Below, piece by piece: positions 1 to 8,351 of a DNA stretch of 64,000 nt; position 1 is the first letter of the stretch, and the number at the start of each line of letters is the position of its first letter. The position numbers and the translations under genes were made by a program. The stretch is from Mycobacterium conspicuum (lineage in GTDB: Bacteria > Actinomycetota > Actinomycetes > Mycobacteriales > Mycobacteriaceae), in the NCBI RefSeq assembly GCF_010730195.1, contig NZ_AP022613.1:1922001-1986000 (forward strand), in the 5' to 3' direction. Under the pieces are notes generated by a model. It searched no databases. It was not told where the DNA came from and was given only the letters and a program-made list of their open reading frames with translations.

Positions 1-1032
1 GTGGGCGCGGACTTCCTGTAGGGCGGTGTCGAAGCGGTCGGCGGCCCAGCGGGCCTTCGCGGCGGCGGCCAAGACGTGCAGCTCGGCGGGGGTGAGGACG
101 GTTAGACCTCCGAAGGGGTCGCTGGGGTCCCACAGGCCGGCGTTGACGTGATCGGTGGCGTCGGCTTTATCGACCTCGATGGCGGGCATGAGCAGAACCA
201 CCTGAGCGGAGCTGGCGTGCAGACGTTCATGCAGGTTGATCGCCCGCTGATAGCCGGCGAGGTCTCGGTCGGCCACGATGGCGACGTTGAGTCCGGTGAA
301 TGCGTCGACCATTTCGGCGGGGAAGTTGGCGGCCCCTTGGGCGTTGGTGGTGGCCAGGCAGCCAAGCGCGGCAAGTGTGTCGGCGTCTTTCTCGCCTTCG
401 GTGACCCATACCCAGGCGCCGGTCTTGGCTGCGCTCCGAATTGCGTTGGGCCGATACAGCACCGGGGTGAATCCGCGCGGCTTGCGATACACCCATTGGT
501 GCGCGTCGCGGTAGCGCTGCCGGAACTGTTTGTGGGGTTGACCGGTGCAGGTGCATTCTTCGCGAATGACCTGCTGCACTGGTGTGCCGGTGGGGCTGAG
601 GTAGGTGTAGACCCGGACCCGGCGCCACTGGTGCTCGGCGTGTTCGCGGAGCACGGTGATACGCCCTGGCAACGGTCCTAACCCGGGAACTCGTCGCGCC
701 GCCTTCGGTTGTGCGGCGCGCGTCCGGCCCTGCCCGGTTGCGGGCGCAGGGTTGTCGAACAGATCGGCCAGGCGCAGACCGAGGGCGGCGGCGATGTCGG
801 CGGCGGGGGCCTGGCAGCTAAAGCAGTGCAGCAGGACCGCCCCGCCCCGGCCGGCGTGGGTATTTTCGCGCCACCCAACCGATAGCGAGGGGGAGTGGTC
901 GGTGTGCAGGGGGCAGCTGGCCATGAAGGCGTCCCCGCCACGGGGGCGGATGCTGTGCCCTGCTGCTTGCAGAGCGTCCCGCACGTGGTCCAAAGCGGTT
1001 CCGGGCCGGCGGCTTTGGTGTGTGCTGGCCAT
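1..1032 (-). CDS. DNA primase-like protein (CHC2 zinc finger plus TOPRIM), cut by window edge
   Basis: A reading frame of 344 residues starts at ATG 1032 and is still open at base 1, so the C-terminus lies outside the window. Residues 40-73 carry a zinc-ribbon pattern (C40-x2-H43 and C70-x2-C73) like the CHC2 finger of DnaG-type primases. A TOPRIM domain follows: the glutamate motif VTEGEKDAD (E212) and the DRD motif (D255, D257). Known proteins with this order are primase or primase-helicase proteins of phages, plasmids and integrative elements. The start codon overlaps the stop of the preceding small gene (TAATG), which suggests translational coupling. No helicase domain is visible in the part present. 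The family is fairly sure; the exact role in replication is inferred. Confidence 0.8.
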   Translation of the reverse strand, partial: MASTHQSRRPGTALDHVRDALQAAGHSIRPRGGDAFMASCPLHTDHSPSLSVGWRENTHAGRGGAVLLHCFSCQAPAADIAAALGLRLADLFDNPAPATGQGRTRAAQPKAARRVPGLGPLPGRITVLREHAEHQWRRVRVYTYLSPTGTPVQQVIREECTCTGQPHKQFRQRYRDAHQWVYRKPRGFTPVLYRPNAIRSAAKTGAWVWVTEGEKDADTLAALGCLATTNAQGAANFPAEMVDAFTGLNVAIVADRDLAGYQRAINLHERLHASSAQVVLLMPAIEVDKADATDHVNAGLWDPSDPFGGLTVLTPAELHVLAAAAKARWAADRFDTALQEVRAH

Positions 1033-1325
1033 TACGGCGTCTCCTGGTCGATGACTGTGTGCACCACGGCGTAGGCCGCGCGAGTATTGCGGATGCTGTC
1101 GTCGAGGAAAGTGGCGACATCGCGTCCGTCACGGCCGTCCACAAACTCGACGTCGTAGATGGTGTTACTGCGCAACTGCTCAAGACTGCTCGCGGCCTTC
1201 TGCAGGGCTTTCACGGCGGCGGACAGGTGGGCAAGCAAATGGCTTCGCGTTTCACCGATTTGCTCGATACGGTCCAGTTCGGCGAACTCGGCAACTGCTT
1301 GCTCCAGTGCGGCGTCGGTATACAT
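1032..1325 (-). CDS. Small conserved-looking protein upstream of primase (unknown function)
   Basis: This encodes 97 residues from ATG 1325. The frame is open further upstream but this is the first sensible ATG close to the upstream gene. The protein is largely helical in composition (alternating charged and Ala/Leu residues over residues 5-50) and has no motif I recognise. Its stop overlaps the primase start by two bases (TAATG), and it lies 29 bases after the redoxin gene, so the three are probably one transcript. The operon position suggests a replication or element-maintenance accessory role, but that is only inference. Confidence 0.6.
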   Translation of the reverse strand: MYTDAALEQAVAEFAELDRIEQIGETRSHLLAHLSAAVKALQKAASSLEQLRSNTIYDVEFVDGRDGRDVATFLDDSIRNTRAAYAVVHTVIDQETP

Positions 1326-1354
1326 GGGGTGGGTCCTTCGGTCAGCAGTGGGGT

Positions 1355-1588
1355 CTAGGCGGCGGCCAGGAGAGCCACGCGATCCGGACGAAAGCCGGAC
1401 CAATGCACCGTGGGGGAGACATAGACGACGGGCGCGCCCAGGTAGCCCAAACCCATCACGTATTCGCGGGCCTCGGGATTTTCGGTGACGTCGATCTTCT
1501 GGTAGTCGATTCCCGCTTTGTCGAGCGCTTTGAATGTCGCGTTGCACTGCACACAGGCCGGCTTCGTATATACCGTTATTGGGGACAT
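1355..1588 (-). CDS. nrdH: NrdH-like glutaredoxin/redoxin
   Basis: This encodes 77 residues from ATG 1588, preceded by a strong AAGGAGG ribosome binding site five bases upstream. An earlier ATG eight codons upstream lacks this site. The thioredoxin-fold pattern is clear: ITVYTKP, then the active site C12-V-Q-C15 typical of NrdH, then the cis-Pro region GAPVVY and the C-terminal HWSGFRPD typical of NrdH/mycoredoxin-like proteins. NrdH proteins reduce class Ib ribonucleotide reductase. No reductase gene is adjacent here. Such genes are frequent on mycobacteriophages and plasmids beside replication genes, which fits the primase and ParB neighbours. The family is sure; the electron acceptor is inferred. 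Confidence 0.88.
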   Translation of the reverse strand: MSPITVYTKPACVQCNATFKALDKAGIDYQKIDVTENPEAREYVMGLGYLGAPVVYVSPTVHWSGFRPDRVALLAAA

Positions 1589-1612
1589 TACTAGCCTCCT
1601 TCGTAAATGCAT

Positions 1613-1700
1613 GGTGCTGCGCTGGATAATTAAAGATTACTGCCGTAGTTGACCCTATGCCATAGTCGCGCAAAAGAATTTCGAGCAATTGTGGATAGTT
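1613..1700. other. AT-richer stretch with a DnaA-box-like sequence
   Basis: This short stretch is clearly richer in A and T than its surroundings. It contains TGTGGATAG at 1690-1698, one base from the DnaA-box complement TGTGGATAA. It lies between replication and partition genes. It could be promoter DNA for the redoxin operon or part of an origin. A single near-match is weak evidence. Confidence 0.2.
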
Positions 1701-1939
1701 CGCAACACCGATTGAAGTTGGGTATGCGCAACCTCCTTTCGGCGCGAGGCCCCCGCATGTTTTTCGCGCCGTAACCACCTGTACCATACGGCTTTACAGC
1801 GTTGTGCGCAGGCAGCGCACAGGAGCCCGCGAACCGGCCACTGCCCCATGGATTCACGCTTATTCTCGCTTCGCGCGACCTGGCGGTAACCGTTTAGCAG
1901 CAGCGATAGTGCCCCGTTCTTCTTTTTGTGTTTCATCAT
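1655..1939 (-). CDS. Possible small basic protein (uncertain)
   Basis: A 94-codon frame starts at ATG 1939 with AAGG eight to eleven bases upstream. The product is very basic and contains several cysteines, including an LLCAACAQRC stretch, but no family is recognisable. It fills the otherwise empty gap between the ParB-like gene and the redoxin. Composition falls towards AT near its 3' end. It may be a real small gene of the mobile element or a chance frame. Confidence 0.22.
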   Translation of the reverse strand: MMKHKKKNGALSLLLNGYRQVARSENKRESMGQWPVRGLLCAACAQRCKAVWYRWLRREKHAGASRRKEVAHTQLQSVLRTIHNCSKFFCATMA

Positions 1940-2027
1940 GGATTTACCTTGCATAACCGGTCGGTGTAAGGCATTTGCGCTCACTACCTCCACGCTCCCT
2001 TCGCTGTAATTGCCACCATTGTTCTTG

Positions 2028-2215
2028 CCTTTCTGGCATTCACGATGTGAACCGGCCGACGGGCCGTGGAGTGCAAGGCCCGGGCGCGGAGTTTTCCCAG
2101 TGAGCGTCAGCGAGCGGCGCGTGGAAAAGTTCGCGGGCCCACCGCCCGCAGCAGCGCGAAGGCCGGCGCCTTGCAGGTAGCGGTCCGGTCGGTCAGAATC
2201 GAACGGCCAGTCGGC
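2028..2215 (-). ncRNA. Putative structured RNA element, copy A
   Basis: This stretch aligns over its whole length with 4024-4209 on the other side of the ParB-like gene. Complementary segments are TGCAAGGC (2072-2079) with GCCTTGCA (2168-2175), and CGCGGA (2085-2090) with TTCGCG (2130-2135). The outer ends are GCC...CTGGC (2028-2038) with GCCAG...GGC (2206-2215). The inner helix differs from copy B by paired changes, which supports selection on structure. The strand is assigned from the minus-strand neighbours and is not proven. It could also be a DNA site. Confidence 0.45.
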
Positions 2216-2353
2216 ACAACATGTTTCGCCGTACACCCGAGGATCGAACCGCCGCCGCCGCCGTGATGAGCGGGCAGCACCGGCTGGCGGGTGGGACCGC
2301 AGTCGCCAAGGGTGGGGCCAGAACCGCAGCCCTGACCCCACCCGAGCGGCGCG

Positions 2354-3970
2354 CTACTCCTTTACCGCATCGGCCAAATACTGCTCGTACACGTCGTCGG
2401 CGTCCTTGGCCCTGGTCACGACTTCCTCGACGGGAGCCAGCGGATAGTCGTTGTCCGCGAGCCAACCCAGGTACTCGCCGCTGCCGACGTGGTGGCCCCA
2501 CCCGCCCGCGCTGTTGCGCCAGGCATCCTTAGGGGTCCGCGACTCGAGCGCACCGAGCACCAGGGCCAACGTGATCACCTGAGCGCGCCCGTCGCCGCTG
2601 GCGGGCAGGTCGGCCACCAGCTTGGCAACGGCCTGGCCGCTGTCCACTCCCAGCAGTTCAGCAGTCGTGTCCAGCGCGTTGTGATTGGTCAGCAAGAAAC
2701 TGTCACGAGACAAGCAGTCAGCAACGAACATGGCAGCGCCCTTGGGAGGTGTCTTGCGTGTTAGCAGCTTCCGCACGAAATCGCGACGCACACTGATAGC
2801 GGCCGCGCCGAGTTTGTTGAGCGCCAAGACCTTTTTGCGTTCACGCTTTTCAGCATCGGCCCGTTCGGCGAGCGCTTGAGCGCGGGCCGCCTCGCGTGCC
2901 TCGTCATCGAGATCGACCGTGGCATCGCCGTCTATCTCGACCATGCCAGCCCTGCGGGCAAACCAGTCTGCGGGCTTCAATGCGGCCGCGCGGTAGTCGA
3001 TGCAGAAGTACTCGGGCGCAAACACTGTTGCCTCGGTGACGCTCGCGGCGTGCCGCTTCCCCTCGGCAGGCGTGGCCTCAGCGTCATCTTCGGTGTCCCA
3101 ATCGACGTCGTCCTCGTCCACGAGCTCGCCGCTATCCACGTCGCAAAGGGCTGTGTCCTCATAGAGCAGGACCGCCCAGTGTGCCGGTTCGGTGACGGCC
3201 TGTTCATCGGCCTCCGCCCCGTCTGCGGTGAGCAGGTAGCGCAGAGGGATGTAGTCCTCGCTGCACGCTTGCGGGCGTTGGGACAGGATGGTGAAGCCAC
3301 GTTCGGAGTAGCCTTGTGCGGCTTGGGCTTCGGCCTCTGCGCTGGCCCGCTGTTCGCGAAGCTGGGCTACCGTGTGCTCGAATCGCCGGGTACCGGCATC
3401 GTTGAGGAGTCGGTCCAGCGCGCCTGGCATGTCCTCAAATTCAGTGATCGCAGCTGCTTCGACGAGGCTGAGCTGGCCGTTGGCCAGGGCATCCATCGCC
3501 GCGGTGGACTTAGCTGCGGTTTCTGCGGCTTTGATGGTGTCCTTGGCGACGGCTAATCTTCTGGCGACCCTGGTGACCGACAGGCCTGCATCGATCATCT
3601 GCTGGATGCCGCGTGCCCGCTGCGCGTCGGTGAGGTCCGAGCGGTGGTCGTTCTCGACGATTTGCTCGGCGACTCGTTCGACTAGCTGCGCGTTTTCGTC
3701 GCCGCCAGTTGCGGCCCGGACATAGACCGGGACAGTGGCCAGCCCCGCTTCGCGGGCGGCCAGAGTGCGGCGCTGACCGGCTCGCACGCGGACATTTCCG
3801 TCGTCGGCACGCACACCTGCGATCGGAACGAGTACGCCGTGTTCTTTGATGCTGGCCACGAACTGGGCATCCAAATACGCGCAGTCGCGCACGTTGGTGT
3901 CCAAGATCAGCGTGTGTGGGTCAATATGTTCGATGGTGCCGGTGGGGGGTTGGCTGATGCTGTCGGTCAT
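2354..3970 (-). CDS. ParB/Spo0J-like partition protein
   Basis: This encodes 538 residues from ATG 3970, with GAAAGG about nine bases upstream. The N-terminal ParB nuclease/CTPase-like domain includes the arginine box region AGQRRTLAAREAG (about residues 64-76) and a second box ENDHRSDL (residues 106-113). A helix-turn-helix follows (SVTRVARRLAVAKDTIKAA, residues 131-149). The C-terminal half is long, with an acidic stretch near residues 280-300 and a charged Ala/Glu/Arg coiled-coil-like segment near 360-390. It is longer than chromosomal ParB (about 300-350) and resembles ParB-like proteins of actinobacterial plasmids and integrative elements. No parA gene is seen in the window. It lies between two copies of a structured repeat, which may be its target or a co-regulated RNA. 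Confidence 0.82.
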   Translation of the reverse strand: MTDSISQPPTGTIEHIDPHTLILDTNVRDCAYLDAQFVASIKEHGVLVPIAGVRADDGNVRVRAGQRRTLAAREAGLATVPVYVRAATGGDENAQLVERVAEQIVENDHRSDLTDAQRARGIQQMIDAGLSVTRVARRLAVAKDTIKAAETAAKSTAAMDALANGQLSLVEAAAITEFEDMPGALDRLLNDAGTRRFEHTVAQLREQRASAEAEAQAAQGYSERGFTILSQRPQACSEDYIPLRYLLTADGAEADEQAVTEPAHWAVLLYEDTALCDVDSGELVDEDDVDWDTEDDAEATPAEGKRHAASVTEATVFAPEYFCIDYRAAALKPADWFARRAGMVEIDGDATVDLDDEAREAARAQALAERADAEKRERKKVLALNKLGAAAISVRRDFVRKLLTRKTPPKGAAMFVADCLSRDSFLLTNHNALDTTAELLGVDSGQAVAKLVADLPASGDGRAQVITLALVLGALESRTPKDAWRNSAGGWGHHVGSGEYLGWLADNDYPLAPVEEVVTRAKDADDVYEQYLADAVKE

Positions 3971-4023
3971 TTCAGTACCTTTCTTGGTAGTCGCGGGCGT
4001 CCTGGTGGCCGCCCGTTCTTTTT

Positions 4024-4209
4024 GCCTTCTGGCACTGAAGATTTAGGCCGGCATGAGGGCCGCGGGAGTGCAAGGTCCGGGCGCAAAGTTTCCGGCCGCG
4101 AGCTTTGTGAGCGCGACGGGAAAATTTGCGAGCCTTGTGCCCGCAGCGAAGCGGAGGCCGTGTCCTTGCGCGCAGCGGACCGCCGGCCACAATCGAAAGG
4201 CCAGAAGGC
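4024..4209 (-). ncRNA. Putative structured RNA element, copy B
   Basis: This is the second copy of the element, 54 bases upstream of the ParB-like start. A perfect 10-bp terminal helix closes it: GCCTTCTGGC (4024-4033) with GCCAGAAGGC (4200-4209). Inside are GGCCGGC (4046-4052) with GCCGGCC (4182-4188), TGCAAGG (4069-4075) with CCTTGCG (4164-4170), and CGCAAA (4082-4087) with TTTGCG (4125-4130). The last pair is CGCGGA/TTCGCG in copy A, so both sides changed together. A nested multi-helix RNA or leader of the parB transcript is the simplest reading. Confidence 0.5.
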
Positions 4210-4245
4210 AACCAAGGAAGGGCTTACGTCCTGATGAGGGTCAAG

Positions 4246-4343
4246 CTCTGTAGGTTCTCATCCAACATGGCGGAGTTCTCATCTTCGTGACATCAAAATG
4301 GCGGATCCGCCACAAAGATGAGAATCTCGTTAGTCGAGCTAGG
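4246..4343 (+). repeat. Direct repeat R1 flanking the ietAS module
   Basis: About 98 bp are repeated in the same orientation at 8352-8449 with roughly 85 percent identity. The repeat holds two direct copies of a TTCTCATC plus TGGCGGA unit and an inverted third copy. At the centre is the palindrome TGGCGGATCCGCCA, flanked by CTCATCTTCGTG and CACAAAGATGAG. This looks like a protein-binding or recombination site rather than coding DNA. Confidence 0.75.
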
Positions 4344-4642
4344 TTTCTATGGCTGTATCAGCGACTCGGGCTTGTGATCGGCCTCGGCCACGTCGCCGAG
4401 CGGCGCGGCGGAGTCAGGAGGCGACACCCTGACCTATCCGTACAGCAGGCCCAAAAGAAACTGGTTCGCCTGACTAGGTATCGCTAATCGCTAACAGCAA
4501 GTAGGCAGCAACCCGCCGCCAAGCAGCCACGCCCAATACTGAGCTGTGTCGGTTTAGTCAGTTTGACGGTCTGGTCTGCGATGATCTGGATGGTGGGTGC
4601 CGCCGCAGGGGCGGGAACACGCGTGGAGGCGGAGCAGGGCTT
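4344..4642. other. No gene seen; leader region of ietA
   Basis: I see no supported gene between repeat R1 and the ietA start. The stretch presumably holds the promoter of the ietA-ietS pair. No clear palindromic operator was found outside R1. Confidence 0.5.
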
Positions 4643-5605
4643 GTGGCGAGATCAGACTTGATTATCGACTTGGTGGAAGCCCAGCAGCGCGGCGATAACA
4701 CTAGATTTCGGACACTGGTTGAAGCGATCATCGCTGAAGAGCGCAACAACCAGCACCATCTGGTCGCCGACAGGCTATCGGAGCTGATCACCACGTCGGG
4801 AACGCGGCACCTGCTGGGTCGCGATGACTCCGCGCGCCAGGTAGCAGACTTGCTGCAAGAGATTGTGCCGAAGCGGCGGCTTTCCGATGTCCAGTTGACG
4901 CCGACGCTGGCCGCGAGCATCGCAGAACTGATCGAGGAGCATCGGCGCAGCGAGTTGCTGCGCAACCACGGTCTTGAACCACGCAACCGAATCCTGTTAG
5001 AAGGCCCGCCCGGCAACGGGAAAACCACGCTGGCCGAGGCGGTGGCGGCGGAGTTGATGGTGCCGTTTTATGCGGTGCGCTATGAGGGGGTGGTGTCGAG
5101 TTTCCTCGGCGAGACCACGAGCAGGCTTGACCACGTCTTCGAGTTTGCGCGCACACGCCGGTGCGTGCTGTTCTTCGACGAGTTCGACACCATCGCCAAA
5201 GAACGCGCCGATGTCCATGAAACCGGTGAGATCAAACGAGTGGTATCAACGCTGCTCTTGCAGATAGATCGGCTGCCGTCACATGTGGTGGCCATCTGTG
5301 CCACCAATCACGGCGAGCTGCTTGACCGCGCGGCGTGGCGGCGCTTTCAGCTCCGCCTGACGCTGGACCCGCCGTCCCGCGCCCAGGCCACCGAATTTCT
5401 GGAAAAGCTGCGCGTGCGGCTCGGCGGGAGCCTTGGGTTGGCGCCACGGACCCTCGCCGACAAGCTTGCCGGGGCCAGTTACGCCGAGATCGAGGAGTTC
5501 GCCCAAGACGTGATGCGCCGCTATGTGCTCACGTTGCCGGACGGACGCATTGAAGATGTGGTCCGCAATCGTTTACAGCAGCGTGCGCATCAGAGGGAGC
5601 GGTGA
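4643..5605 (+). CDS. ietA: IetA-type AAA+ ATPase (antiphage/plasmid-maintenance module)
   Basis: This encodes 320 residues from GTG 4643. A helical N-terminal part (residues 1-110) precedes an AAA+ core. Walker A is GPPGNGKT (121-128), Walker B is VLFFDE (175-180), the sensor-1 region is ATN (220-222) and arginine-finger candidates are R233-R234. The stop overlaps the start of a large subtilisin-like protease gene (GTGA). This exact pair defines IetAS, first described on a Ti plasmid as an incompatibility/stability toxin-antitoxin pair and later shown to defend against phage. In those systems the ATPase is thought to control or counteract the protease. The assignment rests on motifs, gene order, and sizes of both proteins. 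A related AAA+/S8 pair under another name remains possible. Confidence 0.82.
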   Translation: MARSDLIIDLVEAQQRGDNTRFRTLVEAIIAEERNNQHHLVADRLSELITTSGTRHLLGRDDSARQVADLLQEIVPKRRLSDVQLTPTLAASIAELIEEHRRSELLRNHGLEPRNRILLEGPPGNGKTTLAEAVAAELMVPFYAVRYEGVVSSFLGETTSRLDHVFEFARTRRCVLFFDEFDTIAKERADVHETGEIKRVVSTLLLQIDRLPSHVVAICATNHGELLDRAAWRRFQLRLTLDPPSRAQATEFLEKLRVRLGGSLGLAPRTLADKLAGASYAEIEEFAQDVMRRYVLTLPDGRIEDVVRNRLQQRAHQRER

Positions 5606-8193
5606 CCGCACCGCGCCCGCCGTTGGCGTTCGGTCCGCCTGCACGGGGCCCAATCCCGACTGGGGCACCGCGGTTCGCGGGCACGCCGGTCGCCGGCCCG
5701 GGCCCGGCCCGGCAGGGTCAGCGGCTCGGACCGCAGTTCACCGCGCTGGGGCAGGCTTTGGCGGCAGGCCGGGTCAGTGTGGACGACGACACCACCGAAC
5801 CCGACCCCGAACTCGTTGTGGTCTTCGACCTGGCCGCCCCGGTGACCGAGTTCGCGCGCGCGGCCGCTCAGGTGCCGGGGTTGGAATTCCTCCTCGAGGT
5901 CGATGGCGACGATTTCGAGGCCGACGACGATTTTCACATCGTCAAAAAGGGCGAACCAACGACCGACATTGTGACTGACAGCCTCTATGTGGTCATGTCG
6001 AACGCGCAGGCGGTCGCCGAGCTGCTGGCACTGTTTCAGCGTTGGCAGGCGAATCCGCAAGAATCGTTTCCTCGAGGGCTGGCGCCGCTGCGCCATGTTT
6101 TTGAGCTGCTGCGCGACGTCCGCCGATGGGGTGCTCTGGACCGTGTCCGTGAAACCGGACTGCTCGAGCAATGGCGCGAAGACGTCGCCGTTGTTGGACA
6201 GTCAGCGACTCGGGTACGAGTCGAGATCGAACTGTGGTACCGCCGCGACGCAGGCCGCCGCGCCCAGGCTGAAGCAACGGTGCGGCGCATCATCGCCGAT
6301 GCTGGGGGAGCGGTCATCACGGAGGCAACGATCGGGGGAATCGAGTATCACGCACTGCTCGCCGATATCCCTTATCCCCAAGTCGAATTGGTTGTTGAGA
6401 GCGGCCCTGAAGCGATCGCATTGCTGACCACCGACACGATCATGTACGTATCGCCAGCTCGACCGATGACCATCCCGGCGGTAGCGCCGGCCGATCAGCC
6501 GCTTAGCCCGCAGATGTTTGGTGTGAAGCCGATCAGCGATCGCCCCCGGGTCGCCCTGCTCGACGGCTTACCGATGGTAGGACATATTGCCCTGAGCGAA
6601 CGGCTCATCGTCGACGACCCCGACGAAATCGCGCAGTCCTACACCAGCACTACCCAGATGCAGCACGGCACAGCCATGGCATCACTGATTTGTCACGGTG
6701 ATCTGAACGCCGCGGGCCGGCCACCGACTCGGCGCGTCTACGTCCGACCGATCCTGCAACCGCATCCGGTCATCGGCAGCGAAGAGACCGTGCTGCGCGA
6801 CCAGCTCTTGGTCGACCTCATCCACCGATCACTGCGCCGGATGCTTGAAGGTGAAGGGTCCGGAGACGCTCGAGCGCCCAGTGTCCGTGTCGTCAACCTG
6901 TCGATCGGCGATCCGATCCAGATGTTCGTGCGCCGGATAAGCCCGCTCGCCAAGCTGCTCGATTGGCTAGCGCACCGATACAACCTGGTGGTCTTGGTCA
7001 GCGCGGGAAATCACCCGATCGACATGGAGGTCCCCGCCGCGGCGATCGCGGAACCCGCCGAGCTGCGCCGTGCGGTTGCTGGCTCGATGTACGAGCGTGC
7101 CCGTCAACGCCGGTTGCTTTCGCCCGCCGAAGCGGTCAACGTGGTCAGTGTCGGCGCCCTGCATGCCGATAGCGCCCCTGATATTGTCAGCGACACGGTG
7201 CTGGAGACGGTCACTGCTGGAATGCCGGCGCTCTACAGTCCCGTCGGGTTCGGCCACCGCAACTCGATCAAACCCGAAGTGCTCCTACCTGGTGGCCGAA
7301 GTCTGCACCAACGACCCGGTTCAGCCGAGGGCGCCACGATGCTCTACCCGGCTGAGACCACGATGACCGGCCCAGGCATGCGCGTAGCGTCCCCGGGTTT
7401 GGCAGGATCGCTCAACGCGACCGCCTACACGCATGGCACCAGCAACGCCACTGCGCTAGCCACCCGTACTGTCGACGCCATCTTCGATGCCCTGGAATCG
7501 CTGCAGTCGGCAAGCGGGGAATTCGATTTTCCGGCAGGCGAATACCATCCGGTGCTGGCGAAGACGCTACTGGTGCACGCGGCTTCATGGGGGGCGATTC
7601 CGGATGACTTGGCAGGGCTTCAGATCGGCGAGCTCGAATTGACCCGCCGCCACCTGTCTCAGATCCTGGGTTACGGTGCGGTCGATCCGGACCGCGTTAT
7701 GAGCGCGACCCCCAGCAGAGCGCTGCTGGTGGGCGCCGGTTCGATTATCGCCGACCAGCGCCACACGTTCACCTTGCCGTTGCCGCCCAGCCTGGCTGTC
7801 ACCACGGAATGGCGACGGTTAACCATCACGATGGCGTGGCTGTCCCCGGTGCATACCATAAGCCGCCGACATCGCGTGGCGCGGTTAACATTTGAGCCAC
7901 CGCTGCAACGGCTTGGGATCAGGCGCGCCGAGGCCGACGGGCGGGCCAGCCGCAACGGCACGGTACAGCACGAGATCCTTGAAGGGCGCCGCGCTGTGGC
8001 CTTCGCTGCCGGTGACGCCATCGAGATCAACGTCGACTGTCGGGTGGCCGTCGGCACTCTGCCAACACCGGTCCGCTACGGGCTGGCCGCGACCCTGGAA
8101 GTAGGCCCAGGGATCCGCGCAGACATCCAAGAAGAGGTCCGCCAACAACTTCAGGTACGGCTGCGCGCCCAGACTGGATCGGCAAGCACTTGA
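5602..8193 (+). CDS. ietS: IetS-type subtilisin-like serine protease (S8)
   Basis: This encodes 863 residues from GTG 5602, overlapping the ietA stop by four bases. The first 300 residues have no recognised domain and no signal peptide, so the protein is probably cytosolic. The S8 catalytic triad is complete: D321 in VALLDG, H355 in QHGTAMAS and S614 in HGTSNATA, with the oxyanion asparagine N470 in SAGN. About 250 residues follow the catalytic domain, probably a beta-rich C-terminal domain as in IetS. The intact triad argues for an active protease. Together with IetA it would act as a defence or element-stability system; its trigger and substrate are unknown. Confidence 0.82.
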   Translation: MTAPRPPLAFGPPARGPIPTGAPRFAGTPVAGPGPARQGQRLGPQFTALGQALAAGRVSVDDDTTEPDPELVVVFDLAAPVTEFARAAAQVPGLEFLLEVDGDDFEADDDFHIVKKGEPTTDIVTDSLYVVMSNAQAVAELLALFQRWQANPQESFPRGLAPLRHVFELLRDVRRWGALDRVRETGLLEQWREDVAVVGQSATRVRVEIELWYRRDAGRRAQAEATVRRIIADAGGAVITEATIGGIEYHALLADIPYPQVELVVESGPEAIALLTTDTIMYVSPARPMTIPAVAPADQPLSPQMFGVKPISDRPRVALLDGLPMVGHIALSERLIVDDPDEIAQSYTSTTQMQHGTAMASLICHGDLNAAGRPPTRRVYVRPILQPHPVIGSEETVLRDQLLVDLIHRSLRRMLEGEGSGDARAPSVRVVNLSIGDPIQMFVRRISPLAKLLDWLAHRYNLVVLVSAGNHPIDMEVPAAAIAEPAELRRAVAGSMYERARQRRLLSPAEAVNVVSVGALHADSAPDIVSDTVLETVTAGMPALYSPVGFGHRNSIKPEVLLPGGRSLHQRPGSAEGATMLYPAETTMTGPGMRVASPGLAGSLNATAYTHGTSNATALATRTVDAIFDALESLQSASGEFDFPAGEYHPVLAKTLLVHAASWGAIPDDLAGLQIGELELTRRHLSQILGYGAVDPDRVMSATPSRALLVGAGSIIADQRHTFTLPLPPSLAVTTEWRRLTITMAWLSPVHTISRRHRVARLTFEPPLQRLGIRRAEADGRASRNGTVQHEILEGRRAVAFAAGDAIEINVDCRVAVGTLPTPVRYGLAATLEVGPGIRADIQEEVRQQLQVRLRAQTGSAST

Positions 8194-8351
8194 ATCAGCG
8201 GCGACGGCCCTACTGAATCCTCCACGACCGTACGGTTCTAGGATCCGCGATGAAGAATGGTAAAAGCGCGCCCGCCATTTTGCTGGGAATCTTGGAACGC
8301 CGCAGTTGGATACACCGCCGTCCGCCACGGACTTTGGGAACCTACAAGCTC

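Noticed and set aside
2876..3556. Plus-strand frame of 226 codons inside the ParB-like gene
   Set aside because: It is a codon-bias shadow of the minus-strand gene, which has ParB boxes and a ribosome site.
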